Origin: DASXMR01 sp036495525
Lineage (GTDB): Bacteria > Actinomycetota > Actinomycetes > Streptosporangiales > Streptosporangiaceae
Assembly (NCBI GenBank): GCA_036495525.1
Contig: DASXMR010000014.1
Coordinates: 1 to 46,406 of the forward strand
Reading direction: 5' to 3'
DNA length: 46,406 nucleotides
Shown here: piece by piece, positions 1 to 8,296 of the stretch
Layout of the letters: each line of letters opens with the position of its first letter
Position numbering within the stretch: position 1 is the first letter of the stretch
The notes under the pieces: generated by a model
Databases searched by the model: none
What the model saw: only the letters and a program-made list of their open reading frames with translations
Told to the model about the DNA's origin: nothing
Program-made: the position numbers and the translations under genes

Positions 1-525
1 GGGCTGTACTGGCGGCCGGAGGAAGGCGGGCTGCTGTTCGGCATGAGCAACCCGGACGAGCCGCCGGGCAAGCAGCGCGCCGTGGACGAGGCCTACCTCG
101 CCCGGATTCGAGCCCGGCTCGCGGAGCTGGTCCCGGTGACCGCTGACCTCGGATTGCGCCGGGTCTGGGCCGCCACCATCGACTACACCCCCGATCACCT
201 GCCGATCATCGGGCCCGCACTGGCCGGCGGCGAGATTCTCGCCGGCGTCACGATCGCCAGCGCCGGCGGCGCCGGGATGATGTGGGGCCCCGCGGTCGCC
301 AGGGCGGCGGCCGACGTCGCGCTGACCGGCTCGTCGCCGGTCACCGACACCTCGGCCCTCGGCCTCGACCGGTTCGACGCGGACGGCAACAGCAAGCTGG
401 CCACCGACCCGATCGCGCTGCCCTTCCCGGAGCACGCACCGGGGGAGCAGCCAGCCGGGGCCGGCCAGGTCGCCGCTGGCAAGGCCGCTCCGAGCGGGGC
501 CGCCCCAGGCAAGCTGACGATATGA
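1..525 (+). CDS. FAD-dependent oxidoreductase, DAO family (C-terminal part)
   Basis: The reading frame is open from the first base of the window, so the N-terminus with the FAD-binding GxGxxG motif lies outside. The 174 visible residues begin GLYWRPEEGGLLFGMSNPDE and carry the DAO-family C-terminal signature: DYTPDHLPIIGP, followed by a Gly/Ala-rich stretch (ASAGGAGMMWGPAVARAAAD) that in this family contacts the FAD. Such enzymes oxidise secondary amines or amino acids (sarcosine, glycine, N-methylated amines, glutamylputrescine) and reduce O2 or pass electrons on. About 50 residues at the end are low in complexity and look like a disordered tail. A cupin gene follows after 16 nt, so the two are probably one operon. 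The substrate cannot be read from this fragment. The neighbouring polyamine-type transporter makes an amine substrate attractive, but that is inference. Confidence 0.8.
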   Translation, partial: GLYWRPEEGGLLFGMSNPDEPPGKQRAVDEAYLARIRARLAELVPVTADLGLRRVWAATIDYTPDHLPIIGPALAGGEILAGVTIASAGGAGMMWGPAVARAAADVALTGSSPVTDTSALGLDRFDADGNSKLATDPIALPFPEHAPGEQPAGAGQVAAGKAAPSGAAPGKLTI

Positions 526-541
526 CGAAGGGAAGCCCGGC

Positions 542-886
542 ATGACGGATATGACGACGCCGTACCTGGCCGCAGCGATAAGTGCTGAGCTAGAGGACTG
601 GGGGCCACTGCCGGAGGCGACGGGCGAGCCCATGCAGACCTCCGGTCTCACCTTGTGGCAGGACGGCGATCAGGAGGTCGGGGTCTGGCAGTGCACGCCT
701 GGCCCCTCTTACTGGAAGCTGGAGACGCACGAGTTCGTGCACATCGTGTCGGGCCGGATGACGGTCACCCCGGACGGCGGCGACGGACAGGAAATCGGGC
801 CTGGCGACACGGCCGTGTTCCCCCGCGGGTGGGCAGGCACCTGGCAGATCCACGAGCCCATCCGCAAGGTCTACGTCATCTTCTGA
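542..886 (+). CDS. Small cupin protein (Cupin_3/DUF861 type)
   Basis: A 114-residue single-domain cupin. The middle reads THEFVHIVSGRMTVTPDGG and the end reads FPRGWAGTWQIHEPIRKVYV, which is the two-motif pattern of the DUF861 family related to ureidoglycine aminohydrolase. Full members of that family deaminate ureidoglycine; short single-domain members like this one are mostly uncharacterised and may bind a metal or a small amine-derived ligand. The ATG at 542 is preceded by GAAGGGAAG at a good ribosome-binding distance. It lies 16 nt downstream of the DAO-family oxidoreductase, so co-expression is likely and a role in the same amine pathway is plausible. Its exact reaction is unknown. Confidence 0.8.
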   Translation: MTDMTTPYLAAAISAELEDWGPLPEATGEPMQTSGLTLWQDGDQEVGVWQCTPGPSYWKLETHEFVHIVSGRMTVTPDGGDGQEIGPGDTAVFPRGWAGTWQIHEPIRKVYVIF

Positions 887-998
887 CGGCCGAAGGTCGA
901 AGCGCCTTGCCCGCAGGCATTGCGCGCGTGACCAGCCGCCGTGAGCCCACAGTGGCCGTGAGCCACAGGTGCCGCGAGCTGACACGCACGAGGTAAAG

Positions 999-1036
999 GC
1001 TTGCCCGCCTGCCCCCCTCAAGCAAGACGGGCAAGC
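999..1036. terminator. Stem-loop between convergent genes
   Basis: GCTTGCCCG (999-1007) and CGGGCAAGC (1028-1036) form a perfect 9-bp stem with a 20-nt loop. It lies in the 262-bp gap between the cupin and the convergent acyl-CoA synthetase, where a two-way terminator is expected. There is no U-run, which is common in high-GC actinobacteria. I see nothing else in this gap. Confidence 0.55.
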
Positions 1037-1148
1037 AGGTCTCAGTTACCCGCCAGCTCCCTGCCCAATCATGATGAGGTGGGCTCCGGCCAGTGCCCGG
1101 CTCACGAGAAGCGCCGCGGGACGCGGTGTCGCCAGAACAGCAGCGTGG

Positions 1149-3431
1149 CTACCGCGCTGCCTGGCGCGGGATCGCGAGGGCGTCGACGGCTGTCGCCCCG
1201 CCCGGGCCGCAGATGAGCGGGTTGATATCGAGTGCCTCGAGTTCGTCGGCCAGGTCGCAGGCCAGCGCTGACAGGCCGGTGATCGCCCGGACGATGGCCC
1301 CGTGGTCGGCTGGCTGCGCGCCGCGGGCACCGGCGAGCAGCTTGCTGACGCGCAGCTCGGCCAGCAGCCGGGCGGCGAGCTGCTCATCCACCGGGGGCAG
1401 CGCGACGACCCGGTCGGCCAGCAGCTCCACCAGGATCCCGCCCGCCCCGATGACGATTAGCGGGCCGAGATCGGGGTCGCGGGCGATGCCGAGTGCCAGC
1501 TCGGTGCCGGGCGGTACCATCTGGCAGACCAGGGCGCGAGGACCCAGCCGGTCAGCCAGGTCGCGATAGGCGGCCGACAGTGACGCCGGCTCGGCAATGC
1601 CGAGCACAACGCCGCCAGCGTCCGACTTGTGGGCCACAGCAGGCTCACCGGTCTTGAGCACGACCGGATAGCCGATCGCGGCTGCCGCGGCGAGCACGCC
1701 CGGCTCGTCGGATGCGGCTCGGGCCCGCGCCGCATGGATGCCGTACTCGCGCAGCAGGTCAAGCAGCGGCGCGCCGCTGGCGCTGCCATCGGCTAGCAGC
1801 CGCCGGGCATGGGCACTGCGCTCCGGATCGGCTTGCCCGGCTCCGCCACGAGGCCCGGCTGGCCTGTCGCCGGCCGCCGCGGGCGAAGCGGACCCGTGCT
1901 CGATCAGGTGCCGCAGGGCCAGCAGCCCGGTGCGCATGCCCTCCAGCACCGGGATGCCGCGTTCGCGCAGCCGCGCGGCCAGCTCCGGGTCGACGGCGCT
2001 GGCCAGGTTGCTCAGCACCGCGACCGGCTTGCCCGTCGCAGCCGCGGCGTCCAGCACAGCTTCCGGATACGACTCGTCGCCGTCCAGCTCGTGCACCAGG
2101 TCCACGGCCAGGGCCACCGCCGCCACCGACGGGTCATCGGCTAGCGCGGTGAGCGAGGCCGCGAACAGCTCCCTGGTGGCCGCGCCGGTGCCCCAGACGT
2201 CGAGTGGGTTGCCGGGCGCCAGGCCGGGATCGAGCAGGCTGGCCAGCCGGGTCGTGGTGGCGTCACTGAGCTGCGCGTACCGGACGCCGAGCGATTCGGC
2301 GAGATCGGCGGCATGGGCGCGTTCCAGCCCGGAGTCGTGCACGGTCGCGATCCCTGCCTGACCGCCCGGCGGGCTGGCTGACCGCGGCACCGCCGCTGTG
2401 CTGGCTGGCCGCGGCTGCGCCGCTCTGCTGGTAGGGCGCGGCTGCGCCGCTGTGCTGGCGGGTCGCGCTCGCGCCGCCGGGCGGCCGATGGCGAACAGCT
2501 CCAGGGTGTCGGCCAGCTCGGCCAGGTCATGGACCCGGTGCACGCCGTAACGGCGGGCCAGCGCCTCCCAGCCGCCGTCGCTCGCGGCCAGCGCACCGGA
2601 GTGAGCCTCGACCAGCACGCGCCCGGCCGCCGAGGCTCCTGTGCTCAGCAGCACCACCGGCAGGTCGCGCGCCGCAGCCGTGGCAAGTACCCGGCGCAGC
2701 TCTGCCGGCTGCCGCATCGCCTCCAGGACCAGGGCCAGCACCCTGGTCTGCGGCAGCGACAGCGCGTAGTCGAGATAGGCCGGCGCGGCAGTGACCAGTT
2801 CCTGCCCGGACGAGACCGCCACGGTGAAGCCGATCGCCCGGCGGGTGCGCAGCATCGCGGAGAACACCGACCCGGAGTGGGTCACGAGCGCGACCGGCCC
2901 GGCGGGCAGCGGGTCCGGCTCGGCGTAGCCGATGGCGCGCAGGCCGTAGCTGACGTTGACGAAGCCCATGCAGCCGGCGCCGCACAGCTGCATTCCGGCT
3001 GACCGGGCGATGGCCGCCAGCCGCGCGCGCAGTGGCGGCCCGCCGCCGGACCGGTCGACGGCCCTGTCGGCTGGCTGGGCCGGCCGCGAGCTCGCCAGCC
3101 GGTCGCCGGCCCCCGCGCAGTGCGGTTCCTCATGCGCGTTGCCGAAGATCACCGCGCTGGCGTCGCCGCGGCGTGCCGCGACGCTGAGCTGCTCCTCCAG
3201 CGCATCGTCGGGCACGGCGAGCAGCACCAGGTCGACCAGCTCGGGCAGGTCGGCGAGCGAGGGATGGCAGATCCGCCCGCCGATCTCGCGGTAGCGCGGG
3301 TTGACCAGGTGCACCCGCGGCGCTGCCGGGCTGCGGGTCACCTCGTCGATCATCCGCTGGCCGAAGGTACCTGGCCTGGCCGACGCGCCTACTAGCGCCA
3401 CGCTGCGCGCCTCGAGCATCGCGGTGTTCAT
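1149..3431 (-). CDS. ADP-forming acyl-CoA synthetase-like protein (CoA-binding plus ATP-grasp)
   Basis: This 760-residue protein has the layout of NDP-forming acetate/acyl-CoA ligases. A Rossmann CoA-binding domain comes first (SVALVGASARPGTFGQRM near residue 10), then succinyl-CoA-ligase-like domains with THSGSVFSAM near 185, and a C-terminal ATP-grasp domain from about residue 545 (YPVVLKTGEPAVAHKSDAGG). Relatives interconvert acyl-CoA and free acid with ADP/ATP, or fuse to acetyltransferase domains; none is fused here. A Pro/Ala/Ser-rich linker near residue 330 comes from a 27-nt tandem repeat. The start is uncertain. The ATG at 3431 has no Shine-Dalgarno sequence and abuts a GGGGG/CCCCC hairpin; an in-frame ATG at 3419 also lacks one. 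It may act on acids released by the amine-oxidising enzymes nearby, which is inference. Confidence 0.8.
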   Translation of the reverse strand: MNTAMLEARSVALVGASARPGTFGQRMIDEVTRSPAAPRVHLVNPRYREIGGRICHPSLADLPELVDLVLLAVPDDALEEQLSVAARRGDASAVIFGNAHEEPHCAGAGDRLASSRPAQPADRAVDRSGGGPPLRARLAAIARSAGMQLCGAGCMGFVNVSYGLRAIGYAEPDPLPAGPVALVTHSGSVFSAMLRTRRAIGFTVAVSSGQELVTAAPAYLDYALSLPQTRVLALVLEAMRQPAELRRVLATAAARDLPVVLLSTGASAAGRVLVEAHSGALAASDGGWEALARRYGVHRVHDLAELADTLELFAIGRPAARARPASTAAQPRPTSRAAQPRPASTAAVPRSASPPGGQAGIATVHDSGLERAHAADLAESLGVRYAQLSDATTTRLASLLDPGLAPGNPLDVWGTGAATRELFAASLTALADDPSVAAVALAVDLVHELDGDESYPEAVLDAAAATGKPVAVLSNLASAVDPELAARLRERGIPVLEGMRTGLLALRHLIEHGSASPAAAGDRPAGPRGGAGQADPERSAHARRLLADGSASGAPLLDLLREYGIHAARARAASDEPGVLAAAAAIGYPVVLKTGEPAVAHKSDAGGVVLGIAEPASLSAAYRDLADRLGPRALVCQMVPPGTELALGIARDPDLGPLIVIGAGGILVELLADRVVALPPVDEQLAARLLAELRVSKLLAGARGAQPADHGAIVRAITGLSALACDLADELEALDINPLICGPGGATAVDALAIPRQAAR
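2373..2478 (-). repeat. In-frame 27-nt tandem repeat, about four copies
   Basis: Units start at 2373, 2400, 2427 and 2454. Each begins GCTGG and carries a GCGGCTGCGCCGCT-like core. On the minus strand they encode a nine-residue unit resembling PRPASTAAQ, in a linker of the acyl-CoA synthetase. Because the unit is a multiple of three, copy-number change would keep the frame. Confidence 0.75.
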
Positions 3432-3432
3432 C

Positions 3433-3628
3433 GGGGGCGACCCCCAGAGCCGTGCTGGTCGGGGGGACGGCCCCCCGTGCCCCCCGCATGCCGTTCACTC
3501 GGGCCAGCCTCTGGCCGGCCGTCGCGTCCCTCATGCCGGAGGAGAGCCCCGACGGCCACCACCGTGCCGTTCGCTCGGGCCAGCCTCCGGCGGGCCGTCG
3601 CGTCTGTCATGCCGGGGGAGCCCCCCGG
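3433..3628. repeat. Composite intergenic repeat, copy A
   Basis: The element has two G-rich hairpins, GGGGG-CGA-CCCCC (3433-3445) and GGGGGG-ACGG-CCCCCC (3461-3476), then two 43-nt units at 3491-3533 and 3567-3609. Each unit begins CCGTTC, has CTCGGGCCAGCCT, and ends with CCGTCGCG plus a TCA. The second unit is followed by another hairpin, CCGGGGG-AG-CCCCCCGG (3612-3628). The same architecture and very similar sequence recur at 32605-32830. The second unit supplies the stop codon of the FAD oxidoreductase (TCA at 3607-3609, read as TGA on the minus strand), so the repeat forms the end of that gene. This fills the whole gap between the two minus-strand genes. Confidence 0.8.
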
Positions 3629-5268
3629 CGGGCGAGCTTGCGCACCTGGCCGGAGCGCTTGCTGTTCTTGCGGTCCGCGATCGCGGCCCTCGCCGCCTGC
3701 CAGCCGGGGATGCCGCAGACGCCGCCGCCCGCATGCGTCGCCGAGCTGCCGTAGTACAGGCCGCTGACCGGGGTCCGGTAGTCAGCGTAACCGGGCGCCG
3801 GGCGCATGTGGAACAGCTGCTCCAGGGACAGCTCACCGTGGAAGATGTTGCCGCCGACCAGGCCGTACTCGTGCTCCATCTGGTACGGCCCGACGATGTC
3901 CCGGTGCAGGATCGCGGACTTGAAGTTCGGCGCGAGCTCGTTGTAGCAGTCGATCATCCGGTCCGCGTAGGCCTCGAGCTCCTCGGTGCGCGGCTCCTCG
4001 CTCCAGTCGGCCGGGACCCACTGGGTGAACAGCGACATGATGTGGTAGCCCTCGGGGCACAGCTCGGTGTCGAACGTGGTCGGGATCACCCCGTCGCTGA
4101 ACGGCCGCAGCGCTGGCCTGCCCTCGCGGGCGTCCTGGAAGGCGCGCTCGATGTACGCCATCGTCGGCGCCATCTCCACCGAGCCGGTGTGGTGCTCCTG
4201 CAGGTTCGAGCCGGGGTCCGCGGTGAAGTCCGGCAGCTCGGCCAGCGCGAGATTGATCTTGACCACGCCGCTGCGCGTCTTCCAGTGCTTAATGTCGCTG
4301 GTGAACTCGTCGGGCAGGTGCTCCTCACCGACGTGCTCAAGGAACGCGGTACGCGGGTGCAGCGTGCTGACCACGACCTTGGCGCGGATCTCCTCGCCGT
4401 TCTCCAGCACCACGCCGGCCGCCCGGCCGCCCTCGACCAGGACCCGGACGACCGGGGCGCCGGTGCGGATCTGCGTGCCGTGCTCAAGCGCGGCTCGCTC
4501 GATCGCGGCGGACACGCCGCCCATGCCGCCTTCCTGGAAGCCCCAGTTACCGAGGTGCCCGTCGCCGACGTCGCCGATGGAGTGGTGCGCCATCACGTAC
4601 GCCGTGCCGGGCGCGTACGGGCCGGCCCAGGTGCCGATCACGCCGTTAACCGCCAGCGCTCCCTTGACCTGGGGAGACTCAAACCAGTCGTCCAGCAGGT
4701 CGGCGATGCTCATGGTCATCAGCCTGGTGACGTCGCCGATGGTCCGCACGTCGAGGCCGCGGTTGCGCCATGCCAGCCGCAGCGTCCCGGCGAGGTCACG
4801 CGGCTTGCGTGAGCCGATCGCCGGCGGGACGGTGAGCAGCAGCGGCCCGAGCACGTCGGCCAGGCCGGCCAGCCAGGCGTCCCAGGCCGGCATGGCGTCG
4901 GCATCCTGCTTCGACCACTTGGAGACTTCCTCGTGGTTGCGCCGTGCGTCGTCGGCGTAGAGCTTGATCGATCCGCCCTCGGGGAAGGCCTGATAGTACG
5001 GGCCCATCGGGTAGATCTTGTAGCCGTGCCGGTCGAGCTCCAGGTCGCGGATGATCGTCGGTGGCAGCAGGCTCATCACGTAGGACAGCCGGGTGACCTT
5101 GAAATCCGGCGCGTCCGGCCAGGGCGCCTCGGTCGTCGCTGCGCCGCCGGTCTTGTGACGGGCTTCGAGGACTAGCGTGCGGGCTCCCGAGCGAGCCAGG
5201 TAAGCGGCAGCAACCAGGCCGTTATGGCCTCCGCCCACCACGATCGCGTCGTATGTTGTTGCGGCCAT
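3607..5268 (-). CDS. Phytoene dehydrogenase-like FAD oxidoreductase (PYROXD2-like)
   Basis: The 553-residue protein opens with a dinucleotide-binding motif, AIVVGGGHNGLVAAAYLARS (residues about 9-28), followed by LVLEARHKTGGAATTE, the FAD-contacting region of phytoene desaturase and amine oxidase-like flavoproteins. Near the C-terminus, GLYYGSSATHAGGGVCGIPG closes the FAD site. The overall form matches the PYROXD2-like subfamily, whose substrates are largely unknown; carotenoid desaturation is unlikely because no other crt genes are nearby. The last residues (RRGAPPA) and the stop are encoded inside a dispersed repeat. Its promoter contains the TetR-type operator shared with two other genes here, so it is probably a regulon member acting on the same amine or amine-derived compound. 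Confidence 0.75.
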   Translation of the reverse strand: MAATTYDAIVVGGGHNGLVAAAYLARSGARTLVLEARHKTGGAATTEAPWPDAPDFKVTRLSYVMSLLPPTIIRDLELDRHGYKIYPMGPYYQAFPEGGSIKLYADDARRNHEEVSKWSKQDADAMPAWDAWLAGLADVLGPLLLTVPPAIGSRKPRDLAGTLRLAWRNRGLDVRTIGDVTRLMTMSIADLLDDWFESPQVKGALAVNGVIGTWAGPYAPGTAYVMAHHSIGDVGDGHLGNWGFQEGGMGGVSAAIERAALEHGTQIRTGAPVVRVLVEGGRAAGVVLENGEEIRAKVVVSTLHPRTAFLEHVGEEHLPDEFTSDIKHWKTRSGVVKINLALAELPDFTADPGSNLQEHHTGSVEMAPTMAYIERAFQDAREGRPALRPFSDGVIPTTFDTELCPEGYHIMSLFTQWVPADWSEEPRTEELEAYADRMIDCYNELAPNFKSAILHRDIVGPYQMEHEYGLVGGNIFHGELSLEQLFHMRPAPGYADYRTPVSGLYYGSSATHAGGGVCGIPGWQAARAAIADRKNSKRSGQVRKLARRGAPPA

Positions 5269-5367
5269 GAGTCCGCCTTCCTGGTTGCGGCAGCCTGTCG
5301 CGCATGAGGCGCCGGCCGGGGCGGCCGGAGCCTGAGCCAGCCTCCGCCGGGTGCCGGTGAGTGGGCT

Positions 5368-5383
5368 GACTGAATGTTCAGTC
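5368..5383. promoter_or_regulatory. Inverted-repeat operator 1 (TetR type)
   Basis: GACTGAATGTTCAGTC has perfect 7-bp arms around a 2-nt centre. It lies between the divergent FAD oxidoreductase and tetR genes and overlaps the last bases of the predicted -10 of the oxidoreductase. The exact reverse complement recurs at 12233-12248 and an imperfect form at 10549-10566. Confidence 0.75.
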
Positions 5384-5408
5384 TAAGAACCTGCTACGGT
5401 TAGGACAA
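5380..5408 (-). promoter_or_regulatory. Predicted promoter of the FAD oxidoreductase gene
   Basis: On the minus strand TTGTCC (5403-5408) and TAGACT (5380-5385) are separated by exactly 17 nt, a good match to a housekeeping promoter. The -10 overlaps operator 1, so a bound TetR protein would block RNA polymerase. Confidence 0.55.
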
Positions 5409-5492
5409 GAGCCGGCGGGCGTCAGGCCCTGGCACGGCCAGGGACGGCGGGAACATGACAGGGGCCCTTGCTGCAAGGAAAGGACTGCCGCC

Positions 5493-6176
5493 ATGACGGA
5501 TCAGGCGACCGGGACTGTCGGGGTCCTGGCCACTGCCGACGCCAGGCGCGAGCAGATACTGCGCGCCGCCCTAACCGTCATCGCCGAGCGGGGTTACCCC
5601 GACACCCGGATCGCCGACGTGGCCGAGCGGACCGGGATCAGCCCCGCTCTGGTGATCTACTACTTCAAGACCAGGGACCACCTGCTGACCGAGGCGATCA
5701 GGTACGCCGAGGATCAGTGGTACGCCGACAGCCAGCGCCGGATGCAGTCGCTGCCCACCGCCGCGCTGCGGCTGGAGGAGCTGGTGGCGATGAGCTGCCT
5801 GCCGGAAGACGATCCGGATCCGCAGAGTTCCTGGCTGCTGTGGCTGGACTTCTGGGCACAGGCTGCCCGTAACCCAGAGGTCGGGGCGCTGCGACAGCAC
5901 TCCGACGAGCGCTGGCGAGCCGCGATCAGCACCGAGGTGCTCACCGGCCAGCAGGCAGGTGAGTTCCGCCCGGTCGATCCGGCCGCCTTCGCCGTCTCGC
6001 TGTCGGCGCTGCTCGACGGCATGGCGGTGCAGATCGCGCTGCGTGACCCGGCGGTCAGCCCCTTGCGCACGTTCGAGCTGAGCATGCAGTATGTCGCGGA
6101 CACGCTGGGGTTCGAGTGGCAGCCGGGTCGGGGGAGACTTGAGCTAGGCCAAGCAGACTGGGAGAACGGCAGGTAG
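5493..6176 (+). CDS. TetR/AcrR family transcriptional regulator
   Basis: 227 residues. The N-terminal helix-turn-helix is clear: RREQILRAALTVIAERGYPD (about 18-37), then IADVAERTGISPALVIYYFK (40-59) as the recognition unit. The C-terminal ligand-binding part is all-helical and resembles the RutR/BetI-type group, but the ligand cannot be read. It starts about 110 bp downstream of operator 1 and is followed after 5 nt by the transporter ATPase gene, so it is likely autoregulated and co-transcribed with potA. The same operator at the promoter regions of the binding protein and the aminotransferase makes this protein the best candidate repressor of the whole amine locus. Inducer identity is unknown; a polyamine, or an aldehyde or acyl-CoA made from one, would fit. 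Confidence 0.9.
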   Translation: MTDQATGTVGVLATADARREQILRAALTVIAERGYPDTRIADVAERTGISPALVIYYFKTRDHLLTEAIRYAEDQWYADSQRRMQSLPTAALRLEELVAMSCLPEDDPDPQSSWLLWLDFWAQAARNPEVGALRQHSDERWRAAISTEVLTGQQAGEFRPVDPAAFAVSLSALLDGMAVQIALRDPAVSPLRTFELSMQYVADTLGFEWQPGRGRLELGQADWENGR

Positions 6177-6181
6177 CAGTC

Positions 6182-7327
6182 ATGGCCGGTGGTGGTCGTA
6201 TTGAGCTCATCGGGCTGACCAAGAGGTTCACGGAGCTCGCCGTGGACGAGATCGACCTGCGGGTGGCCAGCGGCGAGTTCTTCTCCCTGCTCGGCCCGTC
6301 CGGCTGCGGAAAGACAACGACGCTGCGTCTGATCGCCGGCTTCGAGCAGCCGACCGCAGGCCGCGTGCTTCTCGACGACTCGGACATGACGAACGTGCCG
6401 CCGCACAAGCGGAACGTCAACACGGTGTTTCAGAGCTACGCGCTGTTTCCGTTCCTCAACGTGTTCGACAATGTGGCCTTCGGCCTGCGCAACCGCAAGC
6501 TGGACAAGAAGGAGCTGCAGGAGCGAGTCGGCCAGGCGATCGAGCTGGTGCACCTGGCTGGGTACGCCAAGCGCCGGCCCGGCCAGCTGTCGGGCGGCCA
6601 GCAGCAGCGCGTGGCGCTAGCCAGGGCGCTAGTACTTAACCCGGCTGTGCTGCTGCTCGACGAGCCACTTGGCGCCCTCGACGCCAAGCTACGGCGGTCA
6701 CTCAAGGTCGAGCTGAAGGCGCTGCAGGAGCGGGTCGGTGTCACCTTCATCTACGTCACTCACGACCAGGAAGAAGCCCTCACCATGTCCGACCGGGTCG
6801 CAGTGATGCGGTCGGGCAAGATCATGCAGGTCGGCGACCCGCGTGAGATCTACGAGGCGCCAGCTGATACTTACGTCGCTGACTTCCTGGGCGTTTCTAA
6901 CCTGATGCAGGTAGAGGTCGCCGAGCGAGGGCCAGGCGACAGGTGCGTGGTCAGGCTAGGAGAGTCTGTACTCAGCGCGGAGCAGAGCACGGTGGAGGGA
7001 CCCGGACCCGCGCACTGCGTGATCAGGCCCGAACGGGTGCGCATCGAAGCGTTCGGTTCCGACGGGCCCAACCGGGTGCCCGCGATGGTCGAGCGGCTGG
7101 TCTATCTGGGTGCGGGCACACAAGTGATGCTCAGGCTCGCGCCGGGCGACCTGCTCCAGGCGCTTGTGCAGAACGACGGGTCGCGCTCGGACCTGGCGCA
7201 GGGCACGCCGGTGCACGCGTTCCTTCCGCCGGACGCGCTACGCGTGCTGGGCGGCGACAACGTGACCGACTCGCCCGGCGATGCGCTGGCAGGGGTCAGC
7301 ACGGGCGACGCGCTGCGCGCCAGCTAG
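6182..7327 (+). CDS. potA: Polyamine-type ABC transporter ATP-binding protein
   Basis: The 381-residue ATPase has Walker A GPSGCGKTT (38-46), the Q-loop in VFQSYALFPFLNVFDN, signature LSGGQQQ (135-141), Walker B AVLLLDEP (154-161), an H-loop in YVTHDQEEAL, and a C-terminal TOBE-type domain from about residue 285. This is the PotA/FbpC layout used by importers of spermidine, putrescine, opines and related cations. It follows tetR after 5 nt on the same strand and converges on the permease genes, so the transporter is encoded by two facing transcripts. The cytoplasmic ATPase would power the two permeases below. Substrate is inferred from family only. Confidence 0.9.
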   Translation: MAGGGRIELIGLTKRFTELAVDEIDLRVASGEFFSLLGPSGCGKTTTLRLIAGFEQPTAGRVLLDDSDMTNVPPHKRNVNTVFQSYALFPFLNVFDNVAFGLRNRKLDKKELQERVGQAIELVHLAGYAKRRPGQLSGGQQQRVALARALVLNPAVLLLDEPLGALDAKLRRSLKVELKALQERVGVTFIYVTHDQEEALTMSDRVAVMRSGKIMQVGDPREIYEAPADTYVADFLGVSNLMQVEVAERGPGDRCVVRLGESVLSAEQSTVEGPGPAHCVIRPERVRIEAFGSDGPNRVPAMVERLVYLGAGTQVMLRLAPGDLLQALVQNDGSRSDLAQGTPVHAFLPPDALRVLGGDNVTDSPGDALAGVSTGDALRAS

Positions 7328-7360
7328 CGAAACCGGGGTATCACGGTCCCGCGGGTCAGC

Positions 7361-8296
7361 TCACATTCCGGTGATCGTAGCGAGCGCCTCACGGCGGTCA
7401 CTGCGCTCGCCTCTGGTCATCCACCGGTAGCCGATGTACCCGGCGATGGCGATCGCTAGCGACATCACCAGCATGATCGTGCCGAGCGCGTTGAGTGCCG
7501 GGCCGCCGTTGCCGCCTCGCTGCTGAGAGTAGATGTAGACCGACATCGGGGTGTTGCTGACGTTGGAGTTCAGCAGGTCAACGATCACGAAGTCGTCTAT
7601 CACGGTGGAGAAGACGAGTACCGCGCTGGCGAAGATGGCTGGCCCGAGCATCCGCAGCATGACCCGCCACATGGTCTGCATCGGGGTGGCGCCGAGGTCA
7701 GCGGCGGCTTCCTCGTATTGCTTCCCGATGGTGACCAGCCTCGCTTGCACGATGATGGCCGGCCAGCTCACGTTCCAGGTGACCAGGGCGAGCACCTCAG
7801 CCGTCGTGCCGAGCCCGACCGGCTTGAACAGGACAGTGAACAGGAAGAACATCGCCACGCCGAAGATCAGCTCGGGGATGACGAAGGACAGCAGCATCAG
7901 GAAGTTGAACGAGGCTGACGTGCGGGTTCGCCAGCGGTTGATCCCGAGCGCGAAGGCCACGCCGAGCGGCACCGCGATCAGCGTGGTGAGGAACGAGAGC
8001 TTCACGGTCTGCACCACAGCCGCGTGCAGTTGCGGGTTGTGCAGCACCGAGTTGACCGGGTCGGAGAAGTACCACCGCCAGGAGAAGCCCTGCCACACGC
8101 TCTGCGACTTGCCGTTGTTGAAGGAGAACAGGATCGCAAGCGCGATAGGCACGATCGACCAGATCAGGTACAGCCAGGTGAAGCCCTCAAGGAACCAGGG
8201 GCGCCGCCAGGGGTTTCCCCGCCGCCGGGGTGCCCTGGCCGACCCGGCCGCGGTGCGCCCGCCTGGCGGCGCCGGGGTGGTCGTCGTGGTCGTCAT
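7361..8296 (-). CDS. potC: ABC transporter permease, PotC type
   Basis: 311 residues from the ATG at 8296. The frame stays open upstream to about 8995, but that extension is antisense-like and overlaps potB, while the ATG here gives a 4-nt ATGA overlap with potB. After a Thr-rich and basic cytoplasmic N-terminus there are six hydrophobic segments. The EAA loop that docks on the ATPase reads EEAAADLGATPMQTMWRVML at roughly residues 190-209. Ends 33 nt from the convergent potA stop. It forms the membrane channel with PotB. Confidence 0.88.
   Translation of the reverse strand: MTTTTTTPAPPGGRTAAGSARAPRRRGNPWRRPWFLEGFTWLYLIWSIVPIALAILFSFNNGKSQSVWQGFSWRWYFSDPVNSVLHNPQLHAAVVQTVKLSFLTTLIAVPLGVAFALGINRWRTRTSASFNFLMLLSFVIPELIFGVAMFFLFTVLFKPVGLGTTAEVLALVTWNVSWPAIIVQARLVTIGKQYEEAAADLGATPMQTMWRVMLRMLGPAIFASAVLVFSTVIDDFVIVDLLNSNVSNTPMSVYIYSQQRGGNGGPALNALGTIMLVMSLAIAIAGYIGYRWMTRGERSDRREALATITGM

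Noticed and set aside
3491..3609. CRISPR-like spacing of the 43-nt units
   Set aside because: Two units with 30-33 nt between them occur at each locus, but there are only two per site, the intervening sequences are themselves related G-rich hairpins, and no cas genes are present.
3301..4812. Long plus-strand open frame of about 500 codons
   Set aside because: It lies antisense to the FAD oxidoreductase, has Arg/Ala/Val-rich composition without domain motifs, and arises from the high third-position GC of the real gene.
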